DNA of 9,133 nt, from NCBI GenBank assembly GCA_027592975.1, contig JAQCJS010000027.1, positions 1 to 9,133 of the forward strand, written 5' to 3'. Shown in pieces: positions 1 through 5,945 of the stretch. Source of the stretch: Chloroflexota bacterium (lineage in GTDB: Bacteria; Chloroflexota; Dehalococcoidia; UBA2979). A program made the translations under genes and the position numbers. Positions within the stretch are counted from its first letter, which is position 1, and each line of letters opens with the position of its first letter. The notes beneath the pieces are model-generated. The model was not told where the DNA came from. It did not search any database and saw only the letters and a list, made by a program, of their open reading frames with translations.

Positions 1-656
1 GTCGCCGACAGCCCCACGCGCGCCGGGCGCGGCATCCCCGCGCCCGTCACCACGTGGTCGAGCCGCGCGAGCGTGAGCGCGAGGTGCGAGCCGCGCCGAT
101 CGCGGGCGAGCGCGTGGATCTCGTCCACGATCACGGTGCGGACGCCCGTCAGCGTGGCGCGCGCGCGTTCGGCCGTGACCATCAGGTACAGCGACTCCGG
201 CGTGGTGACCAGGATGTGCGGGGGACGGCGGACGAGCGCCTGCCGCTCGGACGCGGGGGTGTCCCCCGTGCGCAGCCCCACGGTGATCGGCGGCAGGTCG
301 AGGCCCAGCTCCTCGCCGATCGCGCGGATCTCCTCGATCGGCTGCTGCAGGTTGCGCTGGATGTCGTTGGACAGCGCCTTCAGCGGCGACACGTAGAGGA
401 TTGAGGTCCCCGGGTGCCCCATGCCCGCTTCCGCCTGCCGGATCAGCGAGTCGATCCCGACGAGGAACGCCGCGAGCGTCTTGCCGGATCCGGTGGGCGC
501 GGCGAGCAGCGTGTCCTCGTGCGCGGCGATGTGCGGCCAGCCGGCCGCCTGCGCGTCGGTCGGCGCGCTGAAGCGCCGTTCGAACCAGGTGCGCACCGCC
601 GGGTGGAACGCACCCGGCCACACGCCCGCCTCGATGCTGTCGCGCTGGCCCGCCAT
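1..656 (-). CDS. lhr: Lhr-type DEAD/DEAH-box ATP-dependent helicase, N-terminal part (runs off left edge)
   Basis: Superfamily 2 nucleic-acid helicase of the Lhr (large helicase-related) group, which acts on DNA/RNA in the cytoplasm and is linked to DNA repair. Read on the minus strand from ATG at 656, the first 218 codons are present and the frame is open to the window edge. The start region has the Lhr-like FHPAVRTWFERRF segment and the Q-motif-like PTDAQAAGWP. Next come Walker A APTGSGKT (about residues 50-57), motif Ia YVSPLKALSNDIQRNL, motif Ib TTPESLY, Walker B as DEIH (the Lhr form of DEAD/DEAH), and finally GLSA(T), motif III, at the very edge. Full Lhr proteins are about 1,400-1,600 residues, so most of the gene lies outside. 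A GGAAGG lies almost against the ATG, which is unusually close for a ribosome binding site; no better upstream start is seen. Divergent from the esterase gene. The family call is firm; which Lhr subclass it is cannot be told from this part. Confidence 0.93.
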   Translation of the reverse strand, partial: MAGQRDSIEAGVWPGAFHPAVRTWFERRFSAPTDAQAAGWPHIAAHEDTLLAAPTGSGKTLAAFLVGIDSLIRQAEAGMGHPGTSILYVSPLKALSNDIQRNLQQPIEEIRAIGEELGLDLPPITVGLRTGDTPASERQALVRRPPHILVTTPESLYLMVTAERARATLTGVRTVIVDEIHALARDRRGSHLALTLARLDHVVTGAGMPRPARVGLSA

Positions 657-802
657 GCCTTCCAGCGTACGACCGGCGTCGAGCGGTGGATGGCACGGGG
701 GCGTGGAAACGCGCGTGCCAGCGCGTGACGGCGCGTGACAGCGTGATGCGCACGCGGGTATCGTCCGGGCGGACGCAGACGCACCGCAGCCGGGGGGTAC
801 CG
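657..802. promoter_or_regulatory. Divergent intergenic region between lhr and esterase with tandem repeats and inverted repeat
   Basis: This 146-bp region separates two divergent genes. It holds three adjacent 10-bp units, GCGCGTGCCA (711-720), GCGCGTGACG (721-730) and GCGCGTGACA (731-740), followed by a decayed fourth, GCGTGATGCG (741-750). It also holds a perfect 7-bp inverted repeat, TGGCACG (691-697) with CGTGCCA (714-720), whose right arm lies in the first repeat unit. A 10-bp period equals about one helical turn, so the copies would face the same side of the helix. This suits a transcription-factor binding site, but no regulator is identified. Repeats and arms are read directly; the regulatory role is inference. 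Confidence 0.5.
735..764 (+). promoter_or_regulatory. Candidate sigma70-type promoter for the esterase gene
   Basis: GTGACA (735-740) resembles the -35 hexamer TTGACA. An 18-bp spacer follows, then TATCGT (759-764) as a -10. Transcription would start near 771, about 30 bases before the esterase ATG at 803, leaving room for the GGGGGG ribosome binding site at 792-797. The -35 lies inside the third 10-bp repeat, so a protein bound to the repeats would compete with RNA polymerase. Hexamer matches are imperfect and this is a prediction. Confidence 0.4.
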
Positions 803-1726
803 ATGGCCATCGATCCGATCGCACAGCAGTGGCTCGACACGCTCGCCGCCGCCGGACTCCCGCCGATGCAGGAGAGCACCCCGGAGGCCGTGCGTGCCTC
901 GCGCAAGCCCGGGCCGGCTGGCCCGGAGGTGCACCGCGTGGAGGACATGGACGTCGCCGGGCCGGACGGCCCCGTGCCGGTGCGCGTCTACTGGCCGAGC
1001 GAGGCCGCGGACCTGCCGATCCTGGTCTGGTACCACGGCGGCGGCTGGGTGCTCGGCACGCTCGACCTCGCGGACTCCACGGCACGCCGGCTGTGCAGCC
1101 TCGCGCAATGCATCGTCATCTCCGTGGACTACCGGCTCGCCCCGGAGCACAAGTACCCGGCGGCGCGCGACGACGCCTACGCCGCGCTGGTCTGGGCGTA
1201 CCAGAACGCGAAGCGCTTCGGCGGGGATGCCTCCAGGATCGCAGTCGGCGGCGACTCTGCGGGGGGCACGCTGGCCACCGTGGCCGCGGCGATGGCGCGC
1301 GACCGCGCGGGCATTGGCCTGGCGTTCCAGCTGCTGATCTACCCCGTCACGGACGCGGCCATGGACACGGAATCGTTCCGCGTGAACCGCACGTTCGGGC
1401 TGACGCCGGAGTCGATGGTGTGGTTCTACGACCACTACCTCCCGCAGGACGCCGACCGCGCCGCCCCGCACATCTCACCGCTCCGCGCGAAGGATCTCGC
1501 CGGCCTGCCGCCGGCCTACGTGGTCACGGCCGAGTGCGACCCGCTCCGTGACGAGGGCAACGCGTACGCCGAGGCACTTCGCGCGGCGGGCGTGGCGGTG
1601 GATGCCGAGTGCTTCGCGGGGCAGATCCACACGTTCTTCGTGAACGCACATGCCTTCCCGGAGGGGATGCGGGCGGTGGAGACGGCTGCGGCGCACCTGC
1701 GCCGGGCCTTCGATACCGCAGGGTAA
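803..1726 (+). CDS. Alpha/beta hydrolase, HSL family (family IV) carboxylesterase/lipase
   Basis: Predicted cytoplasmic esterase of 307 residues that hydrolyses short- to medium-chain acyl esters; the substrate cannot be told from sequence. The hormone-sensitive-lipase signature is complete: the oxyanion-hole motif HGGGW (78-82) and the nucleophile elbow GDSAGG (150-155, Ser152). The acid is probably Asp246 in DPLRDEG, and the base His276 in GQIHTFF. DYRLAPEHKYPAA (109-121) is also typical of the family. Length matches the family norm (about 300-320). ATG 803 is chosen over an in-frame ATG at 686 because the N-terminus AIDPIAQQWLDTLAAAG is family-like, GGGGGG (792-797) lies five bases upstream, and the earlier start would run through the promoter region. 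No signal peptide is seen. Divergent from lhr; probably a single-gene transcript. Confidence 0.93.
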   Translation: MAIDPIAQQWLDTLAAAGLPPMQESTPEAVRASRKPGPAGPEVHRVEDMDVAGPDGPVPVRVYWPSEAADLPILVWYHGGGWVLGTLDLADSTARRLCSLAQCIVISVDYRLAPEHKYPAARDDAYAALVWAYQNAKRFGGDASRIAVGGDSAGGTLATVAAAMARDRAGIGLAFQLLIYPVTDAAMDTESFRVNRTFGLTPESMVWFYDHYLPQDADRAAPHISPLRAKDLAGLPPAYVVTAECDPLRDEGNAYAEALRAAGVAVDAECFAGQIHTFFVNAHAFPEGMRAVETAAAHLRRAFDTAG

Positions 1727-1803
1727 TCTCGCCTTTACGTCATCTTCACCCTGCGTTCTCCGGAGCCTGCCATGGTCAATGCGTAGTCTCACGCGGTGGG
1801 ACA

Positions 1804-1819
1804 GGACGCACGTGCGTCC
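1804..1819. repeat. 16-bp perfect palindrome upstream of the receiver-like gene
   Basis: GGACGCACGTGCGTCC reads identically on both strands, centred on CACGTG, and ends 26 bases before the ATG at 1846. With one bulged base the pairing can be extended outward (1798-1802 with 1820-1824, including one G-T pair), so as RNA it could also fold. The lack of a loop favours a dimeric-protein DNA site over a terminator. It sits in the 119-bp gap after the esterase gene and could be an operator for the gene downstream. The binding protein is unknown. Confidence 0.5.
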
Positions 1820-1845
1820 GTCTCCCCAGAGCAAGGACGCTGCTG

Positions 1846-2250
1846 ATGACCGGGATCGCCCCTCCGCACTCCCTCGTGATCCTGGACCGCCGGCCGGAGT
1901 ACGCGCGGCTGCTGGCTGCGCTGGCCACCGCCGACCAGCCGATGCTCGCCGTCGCGACCTTCGACGACCTGGACGAGGCGGAGCGCTGGCTGGCGCTGGC
2001 CCCCGTGCCGATCGCCGTCCTGGTGGATGTCACCGCCGGCGACGGGGCCGCGATCGCCCGCGCGAAGGCGTGGGGGCGTGAGCGCGCCGACGTGGCGGTG
2101 ATCGCGATGTTCGATGCAGCCAACGAGAACGAGGTGCTGCTGGCTGCGGTGGCACCGGCGGACGCGACGTTGCCCAAGCCCTGCTGCCACGGCGCCTGGA
2201 GCCGATCGTTCGGCGCGCTGATGCGGCGCGAGGCGCTCGCCACGGTCTAG
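1846..2250 (+). CDS. Stand-alone receiver-like (CheY fold) protein, degenerate
   Basis: Protein of 134 residues that I read as a divergent response-regulator receiver domain with no output domain. The N-terminal strand is SLVILDRRPEYARLL (9-23), where receivers usually carry two or three acidic residues; here only Asp14 remains. AVLVDVTAGDG (57-67) resembles the phospho-acceptor strand, with Asp61 in the acceptor place. VAVIAMFDA (83-91) resembles strand 4, although the usual Ser/Thr is not obvious. TLPKP (108-112) matches the conserved Lys-Pro of strand 5. ATG 1846 has AAGGA at 1833-1837, eight bases upstream; earlier in-frame starts lack this. No histidine kinase is nearby. It may be a phosphorylation-independent protein-interaction module. 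Fold assignment is moderate; a partner cannot be named. Its stop overlaps that of the convergent hydrolase by four bases. Confidence 0.6.
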   Translation: MTGIAPPHSLVILDRRPEYARLLAALATADQPMLAVATFDDLDEAERWLALAPVPIAVLVDVTAGDGAAIARAKAWGRERADVAVIAMFDAANENEVLLAAVAPADATLPKPCCHGAWSRSFGALMRREALATV

Positions 2251-2882
2251 CCGGTCGCCTCCAGCACGCGCCACACGAACGCGCCCACCCGCGCTCGCAC
2301 CTCCTCGCGCGACTGCCGCAGGCTGTGCGTCGCGCCGGCAAGGATCACGAGCTCCTTCGGATCGCCCGCGGCGGCATGGAGCATCTGCGAGCAGATCGGT
2401 GACAGCCGGACATCCTCGCCGCCGTGGATGAGCAGCACCGGTCGCGGCGCGAGCATCGCGATCCGCTGCGCGCCCGCGGTCTGCGTCGCCAGCGTCACGA
2501 CGCCCACCACGGTGTCCGGAGCGCGCACGGCGGACTCGATGACCACGGCGCCGCCGAAGGAGTGGCCGATGAGGACGATGTGCCGCGCGCCGCGCGCCCC
2601 CAGCCATGCGAGGCCGGCGATCGCGTCCTGCACGCCCTCTTCCACCTCGTTCGGGAAGCGGAGCAGGCGGAAGTCGACGCGCAGCGTCGCGATGCCGTGC
2701 GTGGCGAAGTCCTCCGCCAGCGTCGGGTACAGCGCCTCCGCCGGCCCATCGAAGCCGCCGTCCGCGCCGCCCACCAGCAGCACCGCGCGCGCGGGCGCGG
2801 TATCCCCGGCCGCCGCGGTGAACCGCGCGGCGACATCGCCTCGAGGCGTCGGGATGGCAATCAGCTCGTCGGTCGTGGTCAT
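2247..2882 (-). CDS. Alpha/beta hydrolase, dienelactone-hydrolase-like
   Basis: Predicted cytoplasmic serine hydrolase of 211 residues. The nucleophile elbow is GHSFGG (106-111, Ser108); the acid is Asp157 in HGGEDVRLSP, and the base is His186 in GATHSL. This spacing and the small lid-less size fit the dienelactone hydrolase/BAAT-like group. The GGADGGFDG segment (38-46) would form the oxyanion-hole loop. Substrate is unknown. ATG 2882 is preferred over an upstream in-frame GTG at 2918, because that GTG lies in the arm and loop of a 10-bp hairpin (2907-2931) and has no ribosome binding site; the ATG itself also lacks a clear one. The stop TAG shares CTAG (2247-2250) with the stop of the convergent receiver-like gene. 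It lies downstream of, and on the same strand as, the NIPSNAP/CoA-transferase pair, 73 bases away, and may be partly co-transcribed. Confidence 0.85.
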   Translation of the reverse strand: MTTTDELIAIPTPRGDVAARFTAAAGDTAPARAVLLVGGADGGFDGPAEALYPTLAEDFATHGIATLRVDFRLLRFPNEVEEGVQDAIAGLAWLGARGARHIVLIGHSFGGAVVIESAVRAPDTVVGVVTLATQTAGAQRIAMLAPRPVLLIHGGEDVRLSPICSQMLHAAAGDPKELVILAGATHSLRQSREEVRARVGAFVWRVLEATG

Positions 2883-2906
2883 GGTGATCGCAGGGGGGAG
2901 AGACGG

Positions 2907-2931
2907 CACCGGCGCCACGAGGGCGCCGGTG
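2907..2931 (-). terminator. 10-bp perfect hairpin after the NIPSNAP gene
   Basis: CACCGGCGCC (2907-2916) pairs with GGCGCCGGTG (2922-2931) around a five-base loop. It lies 25 bases past the NIPSNAP stop in the minus direction and before the hydrolase ATG. There is no U tract, only a pyrimidine-rich run (TCTCCCCCC) after it on the minus strand, so it may end or attenuate transcription, or stabilise the 3' end of the upstream message. Confidence 0.5.
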
Positions 2932-2955
2932 GGTTCGTCTGACCTCGGATCGCCG

Positions 2956-3276
2956 CTAGTGGATCGGCGAGAGGGTGGTGGGGATGAGCCGCGTGACGCG
3001 GTGCTTCTCGCGGTCGACCAGGCCGACGACCTTCGGCAGCAGGTTGTTCTTCCAGTGCTCGCTCTCGTAGACGGCCGCGTACTTCTTCACGCGATCCTCC
3101 TCGGACTCGAAGCGGCGCATCCAGATGTAGATGCCATCGTTGTCCTCGCAGACGAACGATCCGAGGACGGCGATGCCGTTCTGGATCTGGAAGGGGATGA
3201 TCTCCTCCTCCATCATCTTGACCCACTCGTCCCGCTTGCCGGGGTGCACCGTGTACTCGCGCAGCTCGATCAGCAT
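2956..3276 (-). CDS. NIPSNAP family protein
   Basis: Protein of 106 residues with the small ferredoxin-like alpha/beta fold of NIPSNAP-type dimeric barrel proteins. Family features are MLIELREYTVHPGKRDEWVK at the N-terminus, an internal hydrophobic strand AVLGSFVCEDND, and the YIWMRRFESEEDR segment (about 50-62) matching the family's WxYxS-like helix start. The C-terminus carries EHWKNNLLPKV. Bacterial members often sit beside acyl-CoA or aromatic catabolism genes, but no enzymatic activity is firmly established. ATG 3276 has a very strong ribosome binding site, GGAGGAGG, six bases upstream, which excludes the in-frame GTG at 3321. It starts 28 bases after the CoA-transferase stop on the same strand, so the two are almost certainly one transcript. 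The function is likely accessory to the CoA-transferase reaction; this is inference from context. Confidence 0.88.
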   Translation of the reverse strand: MLIELREYTVHPGKRDEWVKMMEEEIIPFQIQNGIAVLGSFVCEDNDGIYIWMRRFESEEDRVKKYAAVYESEHWKNNLLPKVVGLVDREKHRVTRLIPTTLSPIH

Positions 3277-3304
3277 TGATTCCTCCTCCAAGTGTGGTGT
3301 GACG

Positions 3305-4600
3305 TTAGCGGATGACCCCACGCGTGCGCAGCCCCTCCGCCTCCTCCGCGGTGACGCCGCACTCCAGCAGCACCTCCACGGTGTGCGCGGCCAGAGCGGG
3401 GGCGGGACGGTACGCCTTCGTGGGCGTCTCAGACATGCGAACCATGGGGCCCACGACCTTCTGGTGCCCGGTGACGGGATGGTCGAAGTCCACCATCACC
3501 TCCATCGCCACCACCTGCGGGTCGTCCGCCATCTCCTCCGGGAACTGGACGGGGGCCGCCGGGACGCCCTCTGCCTCGAAGTCCGTGACCCACTCCGCCA
3601 CAGTGCGGGTGCGCATCTTCTGCGCGATCTCGTCCTTCCAGGCGGTGACGCGCGCCTGGTGCTCCGCGTTCGTCAGGTCGAAGTTCTCGTCGTCCGTGGT
3701 CTCGTGGTGCATCGCCAGCACCTTGCGCGCGCCGGCGCGCGTGGGCTTTGTCAGGCAGCCCAGCACCAGCGCGCCGTCCTTCGCGTTGTACCCGGCGTAG
3801 TAGAGGCGAGGCGGCCCCGCGCTCGCCCAGCGGTAGTCGCGCCGCGCGCGGACCAACTCGCCGAAGTTGGCGCCCTCGCGCCGCATCTGCTGCAGCCTCG
3901 CGATCATCGGGTCGCGCAGCACGGCGTCCGTGAGGTCCTGCCGCATCACGTAGAAGTCCTGGATCGCCAGCGCGGAGTTGAGCAGGGAGGCGTCGATGCG
4001 CTGGCCCTTGCCGGTCTCCCGGTGGTGGTAGAGCGCGGCGGTGATCGACATCGCGCAGATCAGCCCGGTCACGTAGTCGGAGATCGCGGGCGTCATCTGC
4101 TCCGGCGCGTCGTCGTCGCCGATCTTCTCGTCGCCGGCGATCAGCCCGGTGTAGGCGCCGGCGGCCAGGTCCGTGGCCCCCTTGCCCGCCAGCGGCCCCT
4201 TCTCTCCGAAGCCGGTGATCGAGGCGTAGATGATCCCCGGGTGGATCGCCTTCAGCGTGTCGTAGTCGATGTGCAGGCGCTCCGGCACGCCCGGGCGGTA
4301 GTTGATCAGCACCGCGTCGAACTGCGGGATGATCCGGTGGATCAGCGCCTGGCCCTCGGCCGTCTGGAGGTTCACGGCGAACGAGCGCTTGCCGCGGTTC
4401 AGCGACTGGAAGCGCTTGCCCTCGCCGGGGACGATCGCCCCGGAGGCGCGGTAGGACTCGCCCTCCAGGGGCTCCACCTTCACCACGTCCGCGCCGTAGT
4501 CGCTGAGCACCACGCCGCCGAAGGGCGCCGCGACGATCTGCGAGAACTCCAGGACCCGGATGCCGGCCAGTGCCCCGGCTGCTCCTGCTTCGCTTGTCAT
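3305..4600 (-). CDS. CaiB/BaiF (class III) CoA-transferase family protein
   Basis: Protein of 431 residues that would move CoA between carboxylic acids in the cytoplasm. The N-terminus GIRVLEFSQIVAAPFGGVVL followed by DYGADVVKVEP (34-44) is the hallmark of the family. YRPGVPERLHIDYDTLKAI (101-119) and IYASITGFGEKGPLAGKGATDL (124-145) follow. SDYVTGL (174-180) holds Asp175, the residue expected to form the acyl-anhydride intermediate as Asp169 does in formyl-CoA transferase. The C-terminal part VPAAPVQFPEEMADDPQV is typical. Length is within the family's 380-450. ATG 4600 is preferred over GTG 4606 because GGGAGGG lies seven bases from the ATG but only one from the GTG. Acceptor and donor acids cannot be read from sequence; close family uses include oxalate, carnitine, benzylsuccinate and bile-acid metabolism. 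Leads an operon with the NIPSNAP gene. Confidence 0.93.
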   Translation of the reverse strand: MTSEAGAAGALAGIRVLEFSQIVAAPFGGVVLSDYGADVVKVEPLEGESYRASGAIVPGEGKRFQSLNRGKRSFAVNLQTAEGQALIHRIIPQFDAVLINYRPGVPERLHIDYDTLKAIHPGIIYASITGFGEKGPLAGKGATDLAAGAYTGLIAGDEKIGDDDAPEQMTPAISDYVTGLICAMSITAALYHHRETGKGQRIDASLLNSALAIQDFYVMRQDLTDAVLRDPMIARLQQMRREGANFGELVRARRDYRWASAGPPRLYYAGYNAKDGALVLGCLTKPTRAGARKVLAMHHETTDDENFDLTNAEHQARVTAWKDEIAQKMRTRTVAEWVTDFEAEGVPAAPVQFPEEMADDPQVVAMEVMVDFDHPVTGHQKVVGPMVRMSETPTKAYRPAPALAAHTVEVLLECGVTAEEAEGLRTRGVIR

Positions 4601-4655
4601 CGTCACGCCCTCCCTCGGCGCGGCGAGACTAGCCGACGCGAGGGCTGCGCGCCAA

Positions 4656-4679
4656 ATCGAGGCGTGCGGCGGCCTCGAT
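4656..4679 (-). terminator. Hairpin at the end of the CBS gene
   Basis: ATCGAGGC (4656-4663) pairs perfectly with GCCTCGAT (4672-4679) across an eight-base loop. On the minus strand the hairpin starts at the CBS-gene stop codon and is followed by TTTGG, a short T run. It is a plausible weak terminator that separates the CBS gene from the CoA-transferase operon. Confidence 0.45.
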
Positions 4680-5176
4680 CATGCGGCGATGGGGAGGACG
4701 CAGGCGAGGAGCCCCCGCAGCAGATCCCGCGACGTCACGATCCCCACGTACTCACCGGCGGCGTCCACCACCGGGAGCGCGGAGATGTCCCGCTCCAGGA
4801 TCAGCGCCGCTGCCTCCTCGATCGTCGCCGTCGCGGGGACGGTGATGATCTCGAAGTGCGCGATCTGCAGGACGCGGCGGCGCATCGCCTCTTCCTCGTG
4901 GCGTGTGGGGACGCTGCGAGCGCCGCCGGGGCTGAGGCGATGGGCGATGTCACGGTCGGAGATGATGCCCACGATCTTGCCCCGGTCGCGCACCAGCAGA
5001 TGGTGGACGCGGTGGGAGGACATGGTCGCCCGCGCCTGCCAGAGCTGGGCGTCCGGCGCGATCGTGATCAGGGGGCGGGACATGAGCGCGGCCACGGTCA
5101 CATGGGTGGAGGGGCCACCCTTGCCCGTGGCAGAGACGGGGATCTCATCCTCGGCCAGGTTGCGAGACGCGCTCAT
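4679..5176 (-). CDS. Stand-alone CBS-domain pair protein
   Basis: Protein of 165 residues made of two CBS motifs that fold as a Bateman module, a sensor of adenine nucleotides or related ligands. The first spans about 25-84, starting VTVAALMSRPLITIAPDAQL and ending GIISDRDI (70-77). The second spans about 101-157, with FEIITVPATATIEEAAALI and ending GIVTSRDL (145-152). The Asp in each SDRD/SRD terminal motif fits the ribose-binding position. There is no enzyme domain, so it probably acts by binding a partner protein. Residues 1-24 look unstructured. ATG 5176 is supported by AGGGG just upstream and GGGGAG further off. It follows orn by 75 bases on the same strand, with a small hairpin between. 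The partner is not evident; the CoA-transferase downstream is separated by a likely terminator. Confidence 0.9.
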   Translation of the reverse strand: MSASRNLAEDEIPVSATGKGGPSTHVTVAALMSRPLITIAPDAQLWQARATMSSHRVHHLLVRDRGKIVGIISDRDIAHRLSPGGARSVPTRHEEEAMRRRVLQIAHFEIITVPATATIEEAAALILERDISALPVVDAAGEYVGIVTSRDLLRGLLACVLPIAA

Positions 5177-5193
5177 GACCCCTGCACTCCCCG

Positions 5194-5210
5194 GGCGACT
5201 GCCAGTCGCC
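5194..5210 (-). terminator. Small hairpin between orn and the CBS gene
   Basis: GGCGACT (5194-5200) pairs with AGTCGCC (5204-5210) around a three-base loop. It lies in the 75-base gap between orn and the CBS gene on the minus strand. There is no T run, so it could be a weak terminator, an attenuator or an RNA-processing stem. Confidence 0.3.
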
Positions 5211-5251
5211 TTGCCGGAAGTATCGGCACGCCTCGGCGCGTTCCGCAGGGC

Positions 5252-5848
5252 CTACTTCGCGCCGGGCGGGTCGGAGGGCTCCGCAGGAGGAGGGGCTACC
5301 GCGGCGGGCGGCAGGAAGATGTGCTGGCGGTACCATCGCAGCTCTTCCACGCTCTCGCGGATGTCGTCCAGCGCCTGGTGCGCCTGCTTCTTCTCGGGCG
5401 GCTTCAGGTTCGGGTACCAGCGGCGGACCAGCTCCTTCACGGTGCTTACGTCCACGTTCCGGTAGTGCAGGTAGGCGTCCACCTTCGGCATCTCGCGGCG
5501 GAGGAAGCGGCGATCCTGGGCGATGGAGTTCCCCGCGAGGGGTGACTGGCCCTTCACCACCCACTTCCGCATGAAAGCGAGCGTCTCCCGCTCCGCCTCC
5601 TCGATCTCCACGCTGTCCTCCGCGATGCGCTTGAGCAGGCCGGAGGCGCTGTGCGTGCCCTGGTTCCAGGCGTCCATCAGCGCAAGCTGCTCGGCCGTGC
5701 GCCGGATCGCGAGCACCGGCCCCTCCGCGAGGATCTCGAGGTTCGCGTCCGTGACGAGCGAGGCGATCTCGATGATCACGTGGCGATCCGGCTCCAGCCC
5801 GGTCATCTCCAGGTCGAGCCAGAACAGGTTCAGCGGATCGCGTGCCAT
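5252..5848 (-). CDS. orn: Oligoribonuclease (3'-5' exoribonuclease)
   Basis: Degrades RNA dinucleotides and very short oligos, including pGpG from c-di-GMP breakdown, to mononucleotides in the cytoplasm. It is a DnaQ-like exonuclease of the DEDDh type with all catalytic residues visible: Asp12 and Glu14 in WLDLEMTGL, Asp112 in [10 protein letters not shown], and His157 and Asp162 in [25 protein letters not shown] (27-44) and [15 protein letters not shown] (133-147) are strongly Orn-like. Length is 198 residues against the usual 180-200, because a Pro/Ala-rich tail (about 179-198) follows the normal end. ATG 5848 is chosen; an in-frame GTG at 5854 would add two residues, and neither has a strong ribosome binding site. 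Divergent from the FKBP lipoprotein gene, 97 bases apart. Confidence 0.96.
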   Translation of the reverse strand: MARDPLNLFWLDLEMTGLEPDRHVIIEIASLVTDANLEILAEGPVLAIRRTAEQLALMDAWNQGTHSASGLLKRIAEDSVEIEEAERETLAFMRKWVVKGQSPLAGNSIAQDRRFLRREMPKVDAYLHYRNVDVSTVKELVRRWYPNLKPPEKKQAHQALDDIRESVEELRWYRQHIFLPPAAVAPPPAEPSDPPGAK

Positions 5849-5945
5849 GCGCACGAGCCTACGCGCGTCCGGGCGCTGCCGTCACGTGGGCGCACCCTCG
5901 CCGCCGCCGGGGGACGATGCGGCCCGGCTGCGATACCGTGGATCC

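Noticed and set aside
711..750. CRISPR-like or origin iterons
   Set aside because: Units are only 10 bp, directly adjacent without spacers, and few; no replication gene or DnaA boxes are nearby.
686..802. Upstream in-frame start for the esterase
   Set aside because: It adds a non-conserved 39-residue Arg-rich stretch that crosses the repeats and the promoter; ATG 803 has its own GGGGGG ribosome binding site.
443..1471. Minus-strand open frame opposite the esterase
   Set aside because: It overlaps the lhr start in a different frame and the esterase gene antisense; no motif is seen and its composition is Arg/Ala-rich.
2883..2918. GTG start at 2918 for the DLH-like hydrolase
   Set aside because: It has no ribosome binding site and lies in a 10-bp hairpin after the NIPSNAP gene; the extension is not family-like.
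3131..5545. Long plus-strand open frame of about 800 codons
   Set aside because: It lies opposite the CoA-transferase, CBS and orn genes, all with clear family motifs. Its composition is Arg/Ala/Val/His-rich with no recognisable domain, as expected for the antisense of GC-rich codons.
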